Source: Vitellaria paradoxa (taxonomy: Eukaryota; Streptophyta; Magnoliopsida; Ericales; Sapotaceae). Taken from it: a DNA stretch of 64,000 bases. The notes beneath the pieces were generated by a model. That model saw only the letters and a list, made by a program, of their open reading frames with translations. It did not search any database and was not told where the DNA came from. The stretch lies in assembly GCA_019916065.1 (NCBI GenBank), contig CM034239.1:38154419-38218418 (forward strand), in the 5' to 3' direction. Shown here one piece after another: positions 35,547-46,900 of the stretch. The translations under genes and the position numbers were made by a program. How positions within the stretch are numbered: the first letter of the stretch is position 1; the number at the start of each line of letters is the position of its first letter.

Positions 35547-36170
35547 ACACCAACTGCATATTGAGGGTGCCGTAGTTGAATATGGAGCTACTTAATACGC
35601 ACATGGAATTGATAAGAAGTAACACTTACTCTTGTCTCTCATAGTACAAGGAATTATTATTATTATTATTTATTTATTTTTTTTTTAGAACATTCAACAT
35701 TTTATTACAATTGCACAACCCAAATTCCTAGCCCACCCCATGCAACATTTTATTACGATTTCACAACCCAAATTCCTAACCAACCCCATGAAACTCGAAC
35801 CCACAACTAACTCTGTGGGTGGATAGACTCTAACCACTTGAGCTATCCTTGGTCTCATGGTACAAGGAATTTGAGAGATAAGATTTTGCTTAAAGCATTT
35901 ATACACCATCTGTATGGTAAGGGTGCCATAATTGAATACAGAGCTACTTACTAGCACATGGAATTGACAAGAAGTAACCCTTACTACTGTCTCTGATGGT
36001 ACAAGGAATTTGAAAGATAAGATTTTGCTTAAAACATTAAAACACCAGCTGCATATCGAGGGTGCCATAGTTGACTACAGAGCTACTTATTTGCACATGG
36101 AATTGACAAGTAACCCTTACTCTGTCTCTGATAATAATACTAGGAATTTGAAAGACAAGATTTGGTTTAA
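35547..36170. repeat. Three tandem ~139-bp units beside the cupin gene
   Basis: Units start at ACACCAACTGCATATTGAGG (35547), ACACCATCTGTATGGTAAGG (35903) and ACACCAGCTGCATATCGAGG (36042). After removing the SINE and one copy of its target duplication, the first unit is 140 bases; the second is 139. Each ends with ACTAGGAATT/ACAAGGAATT, GATAAGATTTTGCTT-type strings. The array lies just 3' of the cupin stop codon and could fall in its 3'UTR. Confidence 0.88.
35644..35871 (-). mobile_element. tRNA-derived SINE, 12-bp target duplication, minus strand
   Basis: GTACAAGGAATT lies at 35644-35655 and 35860-35871. The insert, read on the minus strand, has an A box (TAGCTCAAGTGG, 35845-35834), a B box (GGGTTCGAGTT, 35802-35792) and an A/T-rich tail toward 35656. 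Its 3' body is itself duplicated: CACAACCCAAATTCCTA and CAACATTTTATTAC each occur twice (35697-35750 and 35742-35790). It interrupts the first 139-bp tandem unit. Confidence 0.9.
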
Positions 36171-36214
36171 AACAAAATATGTAAATTCACTCTCACTTCT
36201 TCTATTAAAAAGAC

Positions 36215-36646
36215 CTAGTCATCGCCGTAAGCACGGAAACTGTATCGTTCTTGGTAGAAACCGTTAAAGAAGAGGTCAGCCTCAAACCACTTGGGGTAAC
36301 GAATGAGGTCTCCAGCTACAAACTGCATGAAGCGTTCACTCCCTTCAGGCACAACCCTTACCTCACCTTCCTCGATGTAAACCAACTGGTCTACGTGCCA
36401 GTCCCACGGCAGCTTGCACTTCCCTGTCTTCCAGATTGACCATCGTGAAACCCCCAGCTCTGCTAGTCTCTCCGGCGACACTTTCTTTTCCACCCTCACA
36501 TTGTATAGTTCTTCCAAAGGTTTCTCTGTCCTCATTGCCCTAATTACAAGATGCTTTGCAGGAGTATCATGTGTTCTTTTACGCTCTTTGCTGCTACTTT
36601 TGGTAGAGAAAGTGTTAAATGTTGGAGAAAGGATCACACTCGCCAT
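36215..36646 (-). CDS. Plastid-type DUF861 cupin, PTAC18/At2g32650-like
   Basis: One uninterrupted frame of 143 codons. The first ~35 residues are rich in Ser, Thr, Lys and Arg and nearly free of acids, like a chloroplast transit peptide. The rest is a single compact cupin barrel of the (S)-ureidoglycine aminohydrolase-like cupin family (SRWSIWKTGKCKLPWDWHVD, QLVYIEEGEVRVVPEG, FVAGDLIRYPKWFEAD). The pattern LPWDWHVDQLVYIEEG keeps a histidine and glutamate where cupins bind metal. Similar short plant proteins include PTAC18, found in plastid transcriptionally active chromosome preparations; their biochemical role is not established. The gene is read toward the PP2A B' gene and followed by the 139-bp repeat array. 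The symbol is withheld because I cannot separate PTAC18 from its paralogue. Confidence 0.9.
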   Translation of the reverse strand: MASVILSPTFNTFSTKSSSKERKRTHDTPAKHLVIRAMRTEKPLEELYNVRVEKKVSPERLAELGVSRWSIWKTGKCKLPWDWHVDQLVYIEEGEVRVVPEGSERFMQFVAGDLIRYPKWFEADLFFNGFYQERYSFRAYGDD

Positions 36647-38674
36647 ACTTTGATTGTTTCTGCATCATTGCAACACAGTACTCGATCAGAAAAATACCTT
36701 TAAAAAAAAAAAATCTGATCAGAAAAACGACTTAGCCTCTACAATTTGAGAGTTTTAGTTCTCAATAATCATTAATGTGAATATTATAGTTAATCACATA
36801 GATAAGCCGTTCTCTGATCCATATGCCATATTGTTTGCCTCCATGTGTGGCCTGAAAGAGTAAATAAATCATCTAGCTAAATCATCCTAGTCTGGGAACC
36901 TGATATTTCTAGCGAAGTCCAGTTATAATACTGCTTTTCATTAATTTATTTATATATTTGTAGATCAGTTTCAATTATTTACCTATTTTTCAAGCAGGAT
37001 ACATGACAAACAGCGCAAAAGATGCACAAAATCATATACAAAAGCAAGCAAACACCAAGAATGAAAAATGTCAAACAAAGAAAAGATGCACAAAGTCATT
37101 CACAAAAAACAAACAAACACCAAGAATGAAACATGTCAAACAAAGAAAAGAGAAACCAATCAGCTGCTAACTCTAGTTAGTCCTTTGCCTGCCAGGTGAA
37201 CTTAGAGGCAGATCATCAGCAGAAGGGATTCAAGATAATTCATTCTTTGAAGCTATGCAGCCATCTCATGAGCAGCACCAATTGCTTGCCCAGGGACGAT
37301 CATCCATTCAAAACTTCCTAAATTAATACTCACTGAACAATGGCTTTGTGCCAACTACTCAGAGCGCTGCCACAATATCCTTCCATAGTCAGCTACACAC
37401 AGAACCATATCTCAGAGTTAGGCTTTGTTTTGATAGACGTGAAATTCTTTTGAGAATAAATTTATACAAATATAAGAGAAAGATAATTTATGTAAGAATA
37501 TCTGAATGATTTCTGATATATAATAAAGTCATGGAGCCACTACTTGTGGGGGGTCTTGGTGTAATGGTAAGACTGTTGTTTTGTGACTTGGAGGTTGTGG
37601 GTTCAATACTCGAAAACTATCTCTCCAATTACTAGAGGTAAGATTACGTATATTGTCTCTCTTTAGACCCCACATAGGTGGGAGTCTTGTGCACTGAATC
37701 ACCCTTTGGAGCCAATTCTTCCTAAATTAGTGGTGCCAAATAGCATGAAAGATTTTAATTAACTACCTTTATATGGTGATTTCAAATCCATAATAATCTA
37801 TCATTTTAACGAACTCAAATTCACGATTAAAACAATATCAAAAGTAAGAAAGTTATATTTAAATTTTTGATCATTGTATCAAAATCTCTATGGTTAAGGA
37901 AAATCAACCAAATGAATTATAATCAACAGACTTAATAGAGAAAATCCAGAAAATCCAAAATTTCAAGTATATAAACTTGCTTTCAAGTCAATTGCTAAGG
38001 CCCCATTTGATAACCATTTTGTTTTTAGTTTTTGTGCGTTCATTTTCATAATTTTAAAAATTAAAAAAATAACATGATTGCTAAACCAGTTTTCAGTTCA
38101 TTTTGTCTCTTAAGATGAAGCATGTTTCCAAAACTTTCCAAAAAAGTGCACACATCCATGAGGTGTTTTCACGGGCAGAGCTAAAAATGAAAACACAGGT
38201 GAATAGTAACTTGAGCATCGTTTACCCCTTGTCCCAAGTTCGATTGCCATGGAAACCAAACACACCCACTATTCTTTTCTTTTTTTTTTTTTTCCTTTTT
38301 TTTTCCCACTCATTCTATGCACTGGTATACGCCAATGCAGATCAGTTCCCTTAATCTTTATCCTCCCAATGTCGACTGTGATCTGGAGAAAAAATTCAGT
38401 AGGCATATTCCTTGTCAAGACATAAGAAAATACAAGTAAATTGATGACCAAATCATCAAATCATGAATTGGCCTGACTGGATATATCAATATATATATAT
38501 ATATATCATATTATATATATATAAAGTAGACTCTGGTAACAGCGCTGTGCTACATAGGACCTAACTTGCGTTACGGTTGTAACACGTGGCACCTAATTAT
38601 AACTATTTTGTTTATATATATTTGTTGCATCAATTGTGTTTGTCATTGACTTTCAATCATTCAGAGCCGGTGGG
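36647..38674. other. Spacer upstream of the cupin gene
   Basis: Contains the Au-like SINE (37547-37707) and AT-rich DNA. AAAAGATGCACAAARTCAT and AACACCAAGAATGAAAMATG each occur twice (about 37017-37065 and 37081-37130), a short ~64-bp tandem duplication. No gene is recognised. The 38103-38354 frame is AT/T-run driven. Confidence 0.5.
37547..37707 (+). mobile_element. Au-like SINE
   Basis: GGGGGTCTTGGTGTAATGGTAAG followed at normal spacing by a GGGTTCAATAC B box (37599-37609), CTCTCCAATT, AGAGGTAAGATTACGTA, TTTAGACCCCACATAGGTGG and TTGTGCACTG matches the layout of the widespread Au SINE family of plants. A TGGAGCCA direct repeat (about 37532-37539 and 37707-37714) may mark the insertion. Confidence 0.85.
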
Positions 38675-38852
38675 TCAATCGATGGTCCAGAGCTTGATGG
38701 TGTCATCCCAAGAGGAGGTGAGAAGGAGTCTCAGTGAATGGGATTGTAACGGCAGATTGGGTTTCACAGTGAGACGAGGCAGTGATGGTGCTCGGAACTT
38801 CATAGTGCAGCCATTGAAGGGTGTCTTGGACACTGATATGGTGGGTGGGTGA
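38675..38852 (-). pseudogene. PEX7-like gene fragment (WD40 peroxisomal import receptor)
   Basis: Read on the minus strand, SKTPFNGCTMKF resembles the N terminus of plant PEX7 (FKTPFNGYSVKFSP). About 30 codons later comes LTSSWDDTIKLWTID followed by TGA, which matches the WD repeat found in the middle of PEX7 (LTSSWDDTIKLWTVDRPTS). Some hundred intervening residues are missing. PEX7 binds PTS2 cargo for peroxisomes; this relic cannot. It may be an internally deleted retrocopy or a transposon-captured piece. The family match is from memory. Confidence 0.6.
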
Positions 38853-38881
38853 CAGCTTTTGGAGAGGGTTTGTTGGGTTTT

Positions 38882-39632
38882 GCTTTACATAGCGACGGAA
38901 CTACGCTTGGACCAGAGGGGGACATGGCACCCCCATAATTACAAAATTGCCACGTATTATCTACGATTTCTTAATTAATCAACACATATTTACATATTGC
39001 CACTTATTATCTATGATTTCTTAATTAATCAACACATACTTACATATTGCCCCCCCAAATCGCTAGACAGTGGCCCTAGCTTTACACCTAAATCCAAAAG
39101 ATGTTCAGCTTGTTCTCTTGCTGTCTCTATCAAGCTCAACAAACAATCTAAACATTTATGCTTTCATTTTTTTCCTTGAATTATTTTAGTAAATAGTTTT
39201 AAGCTTTTTTCAGCTCTCTTGTTCTTCAAGCATATGAAAGGTTAATTGAAAATTTAAATAATAAAATTACCTGTATACAAGTGTTGAAATTTGACTTTGA
39301 TTTTAATTTGTATATCCAAACTGTTTTGTCAAAATGTATAAACCAGTGTTATTTGATAAAATGTATAAATATTTTTCTAACTTTCTTAGTTTGACCATTT
39401 TGTTATTTATGCATATTTTGGTTATGAATTTTATTCATGAATGTCATCATTAGTTTTTTTATATGATTTTTTCTTACCATTGCAATGGTTCTTTCAATAT
39501 ACCAATTTAGTTTGACCTAGGATTATAATTTATTTATCATGCCTGAATTTTGAGCAAATATAAACTAAAATTAGTTTAAACAAACTTTGGTCCCCCTCAA
39601 AACAAATTTCTAGTTCTGTCACTGGCTTTACA
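38882..39632. mobile_element. Non-autonomous hAT-like element with 8-bp target duplication
   Basis: GCTTTACA occurs at 38882-38889 and 39625-39632, the eight bases expected for hAT insertions. The element starts TAGCGACGGAACTACG and ends CTAGTTCTGTCACTG, imperfect inverted repeats. Near each end are GGACCAGAGGGGGACATGG and GGTCCCCCTCAAAACAAA, a pattern common in plant hAT relics. It also contains a 57-bp tandem repeat (about 38950-39052, CGATTTCTTAATTAATCAAC twice). No transposase remains. Confidence 0.78.
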
Positions 39633-40119
39633 GATGGTGGAGGCATAGAAAGCCAAAGGGGCACAGTGGCTTTAAGCTGGATTAGGGGCGGAAAATGGGT
39701 TAAAAGTAAAAATTAAAAAAAAATGGCTAATAAATAGCTGTGTTTGGTGAACTTTTGCTGTAGTTTTTGCTTAGTTTTTATTTTTTATAAGCAAAAATGA
39801 TATTTTGTATTATTTTTATAATCAATTATTTATCAAAATAACTAGTATTATTAATTTTTTTTAATATCTATGCTAATTTATAAAGAAAGAATCAATTTTG
39901 GTGTCTCCGTTATTTTGAAGCTGCGTCACAATTTTGAATATCATAAATACCCTTTTATCTTCTTTTCTAACTATTCTCAACAGAAATAAAAAGGATTAGA
40001 ACAGGGGGGGGGGAAGGGTTGAAGAACAAATTCACCATGCAGTTTATGTGCATTTGGCCTAGTTATTAAATTAATGCTCAAGAACCCACTTCAGTTTTAT
40101 ACATTTCAAAGGACACGGC

Positions 40120-40262
40120 CATTATCAAACGGGTTCTCCCTTTTCATTTCTTCAAATTGAAAACTAAACAATGAAAACTACTGAACCCAGAAAACTGAAA
40201 ATTGAAAATTGGAACTAGAAAAATTAATAAACACTAAAAACTGACATGTTATGAAACGGGGC
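40120..40262. mobile_element. MITE-like fragment
   Basis: Ends in ATGTTATGAAACGGGGCC followed by TAA. Its complement resembles TAAGGCCCCATTTGATAACC at 37999, suggesting two members of one family. The left end near AAACGGGTTCTCCC is uncertain. Confidence 0.4.
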
Positions 40263-40524
40263 CTAAATTGTTCAATGGCTGGCAATGTTTATAGACTTTT
40301 TCAATATTATTACATGTTTGTGCAATAGATGAGGAATTCAGCAAAACACCCATTTTAATTTCAACAAGAGTCAAACGCAAATGGGTTTCTGAATACCAAT
40401 TCATCCAATACTACCAACAAAATACATACAGATTTTGATAAGCAAAAAGCCTCAGGAATCATTGCTACAAACACAATACAAGAACATTAAAGGAAGCAAT
40501 CACTGAGACTCTATATCAAAAATT

Positions 40525-40948
40525 ACTTACATTTCAGTTTGTTCGCAGGATGCTTTTGATGGTTTTGCCGAGCAGAACCCAGAGAGAAAGATTGAGAGAA
40601 CGTCCTAAAACCCTAGAAGAGAGAGGTTTATCATCACTCTATCCAGACCATTCCTCTGTAATTTGTTCGAGGGGTTTATATATCTAGCAGTAAGGCAACA
40701 AGAAAAGGGCCCCTAAGGTTTGACGTAATTACTAAAATGCCTCAAAATTTCGCTTGAAAAATAACGATAAGGACTGTTTGGGAGGTTGTTAACGTGTCCA
40801 ATGCTTGTACCCACGTTTCCCTCCTTCCAATAGCTTCTGCAATCGATAAAGCCGAGATATATCAAGCTTGTTATCTCTGTATGTGTTGCCCACAAACAAC
40901 ATAATCTTTTCTCTCATTATTTATTTATTTATTTATTTTTTCTGAAAC
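40525..40948. promoter_or_regulatory. Possible divergent promoter; unidentified minus-strand first exon
   Basis: On the minus strand, TATATAAA (40682-40675) precedes a CT-rich leader containing AGGGTTTTAGGACG (a telo-box-like AAACCCTA on the plus strand at 40607-40614) and ends in a strong GTAAGT donor (40530-40525). This looks like the TATA box and first exon of a highly expressed gene pointing away from the cyclase-like gene at 40949. No downstream coding exon was found on the minus strand, so it may be non-coding or a relic. Confidence 0.4.
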
Positions 40949-43900
40949 ATGCTGGTGCTTCAGCTTCATCCCCAGCTGTACCTACCAAGCAATGGTGGAT
41001 TTTCTCAAAACCCATATCCATATGCCCCAATTAGAAGAGGAAGGAACCTATCCTTCCAAGCACAAGCTCTTACTTCCAGAACCCAGGTGCCTCTTTCTTG
41101 AAAAACCACCTCTTTTTTGTGCAGTTTACAAATATGTAATGTTTTTGTGTGTGTATATTTATGTGTGCGCATACAAAATGAGGGTATGCAAGTTATATGT
41201 ATAAACATAAGCAGAAGGTGTTTGTAGTTTGCTCTAGTTGTTCTCTTGAACTAAAGGTGTTTAGCTTGAACCTTGCAGAGGATAATGGAGAGCATTTCAG
41301 TGAGTGGGGAAGTTGGGGGTGCTGGTGGGGCATACTCATACGGCGCTTTGAAGAGGTTGGACCAAATATGGGCTAATATATGCGCTGCTCAGACAGGTTA
41401 TATCCTTTTTTTTTTTTTTGTTCAAGATATAGGAATTTAATATAATTGCATAAGGCATTATATGAATTGTATGTTGCAGTTGCCCAAGAAACCCAGCAAG
41501 TAGTTTCAAGTCTTCCTGGGTTGTATAGCCAATCTGACCTGGCTAGTAAATCAGCAGAAACATTTGATGTGGTAGTTTGTGGAGGTACCTTGGGTATTTT
41601 CATCGCCACAGCATTGAGTAGCAAAGGTCTTCGTGTCGCTGTTGTGGAAAGAAATATACTAAAAGGGGTATACTGAAATTGTAGAATTTTTTTGTGCAGA
41701 TAATTTGTGGAGAATTTCATAGTTATTTGATGCAATGTGATATGACGTATTTTAATTATTATTGATCAGAGGGAGCAAGAATGGAACATATCAAGGAAAG
41801 AGCTCTTGGAACTTGTAGAAGTTGGCATTTTAGCAGAAGATGATATTGAACAAGCTATAGCTGCAATATTTAATCCCGTATGTTTTTGTAACTTTTTAAA
41901 TTGATGATGAAAAGGTTTTTAGGTTGAGCCAAAATTTCATCTTGTTGCCTTATCTGCAGCATCAGCAATATAGATTGCCAGAGTCTGGGGTCACAGTCTC
42001 AATTGTAAGAGGGAAACAGCCCAAAGGCAATGTTGGGCCTAAGAAAGTGCTGCTTGGTGATGCAACACCATCGGAGCCATCATGGAAGCCCTTTATAATT
42101 TATGTGCTAGCTGAACTCAGTGTTAAAATTCGTTTTTATGCATAATGAAAAATATGGGGGTGGCATGATATCTAAGGATATTCGCTAAGGGATTGGATGG
42201 GCAATGTGACTAATATTACGTCTGCATAAATGTTTCATAAGAATTTATTTATTCATTTATTTTCCTTTTGGATTTGTAAACATGATATTAGAAGGTTACA
42301 TTCATGGTCTAGAAAAATGAGAGTCATTCGCTCTAAGCCTGTCCGAACATGGTATTGGTACCAATGACTTATTTTGCCTTTACAATATGTTTTAGGGGTT
42401 TAAATGTCCTCTTCACTAGTTAGGGAGATGTGCCAAATGCTGCTCTACTTGCCCTTACATCACATCCCTGTTATTGATGCTTTCTGCTTATTTATATTTT
42501 ATTTTGGATTTTTATGACCCTTGCAGAACAGATGTGGATTTGAGGGCAAGGGAGAGATTTGGGTTGAAGACATTCTTAACCTTGGTGTTTCGTGAGTACC
42601 TTTTTATTTTGTTAAACAGTGATATGGAACTGTTTTCAATTATGCCATACATTCTCACCAGAAACTAAAAAAATATATGTAATTCTGTTATTTTTTCTCT
42701 CATGATGTGATGAACTACTTATCAATGTTGAATATTATAAATAGCTCAAGAAAGCTCTCACCATATATATGCACATCCATAATCAATATTGTTGCTGCTT
42801 GTTGAGTATGTTTCTTGCTTTTGAATTGCTTTGGACCTTGTGTCAAGATGGATAGGAACGAGAGCTATTTATATCATGTTTGTGTGGGAATTTGTTGGGG
42901 CTAATTACTTGTATTAAGGCTTGCCCGTTATGCTTAATGCATAATGCAAAGTTTGATTGATCACTGATGTAGACTCTATAGATGAGGGGATTATACTACT
43001 AGTAAATAATAAACCTTATGGAAATTTTCTATAATATTCAGATCTCTTGAATGCAAGGAGGGAACTAGAAATGTAAGATGAAGGTGATGGGGTTTTTTTT
43101 TGGGAGGGGCGCAAACTGCCCAAGTGGAATTAATAGTAACTATAGACTTACCCGAAAAAACAGTAATTACAGTGAATTTTTGACAAAGGGGAGGCAAATA
43201 CCCAAATTATAATTTTTTCAAGTACAAAATATAAGGTATCTACACTAATTATGATAATCGTAGGGGGAGGGGGGCTTGTGTTTGATCAATTTTAGGGCCT
43301 GTATCTTACAAGGTTAACATATTATTGGTTTCCACAGAAAAGATTACACACCTGAAGTTCTAGTGGTAGACTTCCTGTCTATGTAAGATAGCAAAACAGC
43401 AAAATGAAATCATTAAAGATTTCATAGTGAAGCGGTGATTATCTCATAATATGACTTACATCATCTGATATTGGTACTTGATTATATTATATCATGAAAT
43501 TAATAATTATTTCTTAGAATTGATTTTTTTAAACTAAGTCAAAATAAGCTAAAACTAAAACAAGCTAAGGGGCATGACGCACGGTGCAGACCTAGGCCTT
43601 CCTGATCTATTAAACAATTGCCATCAAAATTTATACCCCGATTAGAGCTTGCTACTTCTTGTACTGGTAATCTCTCAGTTTTTTGGCTCATTCATATGGT
43701 TGGAAATCATACATAAGGTCTCCTCTATGTACACCGAGACTGCAGGTCCTCTCCCTTCTAGCCAGACTATTTTGAATCCTATACAGCAATTCTTCTCCTC
43801 CTCCTCCTCCTCCTCCTCCTCCTCTCTCTCTCTCTCTCTCTCTCTCCCCCCATACTAAAGATCACTTCATATTCTGCATAAATCACCAAAAATTGCCGAC

Positions 43901-46900
43901 GAAGGGATAAGAATTGGCTGTCTTCATGATATAGAATAAGTCTATCTATAACTCTTTATCAGCTATAGCATAACACGTCTTGATTATAACAGTAGGGGAT
44001 AAGTTGCCCATTTATATTTGCAGCTTGCCAAAATCTGATTTACTTTGAATCTGACATAATATCAACTCAACAAGCCTTGGCTTTGTGATTTAGTGATGCA
44101 TGATGTGCTACAGTTGTATGTTGTTGAAATAGTTTGATATACATTGTTGGGCCCATTTCCTAACAGCTTGAGCTTTTGGGACAGTTGGTGATTTAATATG
44201 ATATTAGAGCTCTGGTTCCAGGAGATTTTGGGTTCAAATCTTATTATTCCTCATTTATTGTTGTGCACTTTGTTTGCTTGTGTTGGTGCATCTTGTTATA
44301 TATTCATGATACCATGAAGTTGAGTTTCAGCAGGTCATGTTTTGTTTGGTGTTTCATTTTTCATTGTATTCTATATTGTTACTTATAAAAAATGTTATAT
44401 TTATTATATGTCAGTGTATTTTTAATCTGACAAGGAAACTAGAGTTTTCTATGAGGAAAAGTAGAAGGCATTCTACCTAATAAGGCAGATACTTTGGATG
44501 GGCCTTGCTTTTCTAACACAATACATCACTCTGATATATGCTTTTCTTTGTTATAGGCCTGCAAAACTTATAGAGATTATGAGAAAGCGTTTTGATTCCC
44601 TAGGTGGAGTCATCTTTGAGGGTTACAGTGTTTCTAGCATATGCGTTTACAAGGACGCAGCGGTAAGATTTCTGACAATGAAAAATAGAATTACTGCACT
44701 TAATTTTGTTGAATTCACCAAATAAAAGTAAAAGTGATGTTCGCTCAGTTTGGTTTTCTTTTAACATGGAAATGATTGTATAACCTAAATCCGGGGCCAA
44801 CATCCAATTTCACCAAAAAAAAAAAAAAAAGGTGGGGGGGACAAGTTCACAAGGATCATGAAGCAAGATGATGCTGAGATGGATAAGTGGAATGAGGAAT
44901 GAGTAGTTATGAGAAATTAGGAAATTCCAATAAACCTTAACATTATCATTATGGGACTTTGAAGCACCAATTGAAACATCAAACAATGCTGAAAAACATA
45001 TTACAGTTCTTAGGGGAAGATATGAGCTAGAGCCATTTAAACCTGTTAACCACATGGGTATGATCAATGTAAGTTTATACCTCCATCTTCTTATAAATTC
45101 ATATTGGAATCCTGTTAATGGTTAGTGCAGGACTAGTCTTGAATAAAATTATATTAACTGAAAAGGTGATTGCAGATACTTTTATCATACTATTTTAAAC
45201 ATGGTTTTATTTGATACTTCTGACGTACTTAACAAAATGCTGTTGCATTAAAAACCTTTTTACCGCTTTGTTTACTTAGGTCTTGCAACTAGCAGAAGGG
45301 AAAATTTTGTCATCAAGTCTCATTATTGATGCAATGGGAAATTTTTCCCCAGTGGTAAAACAGGTCAGGTTCATCAAGTTTTGCACAAGTACTCTAAGCA
45401 TGCCCTTCAGTTTTTGCAATAGACTTTGAGAGTTGGAATACACTGCCCCTATGTGCAACATGCATATATTATATCGACTATAATGTTCTTCAATGGCTTG
45501 TTACTCATGCTTTGTATTCCTTAAGTAATTAAAGAATGATTAGTGATCCTGAAAAATTATATTCAGAAACAACACTTTCTGATATTCCAATGTTCAGAAC
45601 ACTGGAATAGGATAAATTGTACATCTCCCTGGAACTATTAACATATGAATTCGCAGTGGCATGAAACTAATTTTAAATGTCATGATTTATGCAGATAAGA
45701 GATGGAAGAAAGCCTGACGGTGTTTGTCTTGTTGTTGGTTCTTGTTGCCGTGGGTTCAAGAATAACTCTACTAGCGATGTCATATTTAGTAGTTCCAAAG
45801 TGAAGAAAGTTGGAGACTCACAAGCGCAATATTTTTGGGAGGTCATATGAATTTCCAGTGTTTTTGTTTCTTTGGTTGAGTTTCCAGCATATGTTTTGCC
45901 AAATATGCAATTGTTTTCTTTGAGAATTGATCTCTCTCTGAATGTTTTGCAGGCATTCCCTGCTGGCTCAGGTCCCATGGATAGAACAACTTATATGTTC
46001 ACTTATGTTGATCCACAACCAGGTTGCCCAAAATTGGAAGAACTACTGGAAGACTATTGGGATCTGATGCCTAAATACCAGGTTGTTTTTTTTGCAAAAG
46101 TAGTATCTGCTTTTAGAAGACATGATTCTATTTGCATTTTGGACCAGACTCTGCCTGGCTAAGGTTATCTGGTTGGACATTACTCATTCTTGAACCCAAC
46201 ATCATCTTAAGATTGTTTGCTTTACCTTATAATAGAATTAAGCTTGCTGGAGCTCTAACTACCTGTCCTACTGAAATTATTGACATGATTGCTGTAGCAG
46301 ATCCTTGATCCTGGGATAAATGTGATGAGTATGGTTATGGGAAAAAAATATTAGTCTATGTGTAATGCTTGGAGTAATGATACCAAATATGGTAGAAAGT
46401 CTAGGTCATGTCAAATATGAATGTAGTGCTCCAGAGAATCAAAACACATACCCGCTTGTGTGCGCACACATATCCCCAAGTTGTAGATAATGAATAGATG
46501 ATAGATTTCCAAAAAAATCCCCAACTTCAACTCTCCATCAATTCGAACACTTCACTGCACTCACTATCTCTCACATTTTCTCTCTATCTGAAAGTGATAC
46601 GCACAAAGAGGAAAAGACCCGATCTGCATATAATTGATTAGAAGAAAGACATGTAGGATAACAGGTGTGCTGAGGATGTGCCAGATGTTGAAAGACGGGC
46701 ATGAAAAAATGGAAGAAAATGGAAGTCGGGTCAAGGATCAAATTGGCTCGATTAGATTCAAAATGGGTCAAGGTAATTGAGTTAGGTAGGTGTAATTGGG
46801 TCAAATCTAGCTCAAATAAATTAATCAAATCTAAGTGTCCCAATGATTGTAACAAATTTGGAAAATAAAAAATTCAAGTATTGCAAAAAGATATGTTAAG

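Noticed and set aside
38586..38852. 88-codon plus-strand frame
   Set aside because: It is the antisense shadow of the PEX7-like fragment.
41446..41676. Separate small FAD protein
   Set aside because: It is exon 3 of the 18-exon cyclase-like gene, with matching splice sites on both sides.
42520..42668. Separate 64-codon ORF around exon 5
   Set aside because: That frame differs from the spliced frame; the NRCGFEGKGEIWVEDILNL reading fits the gene.
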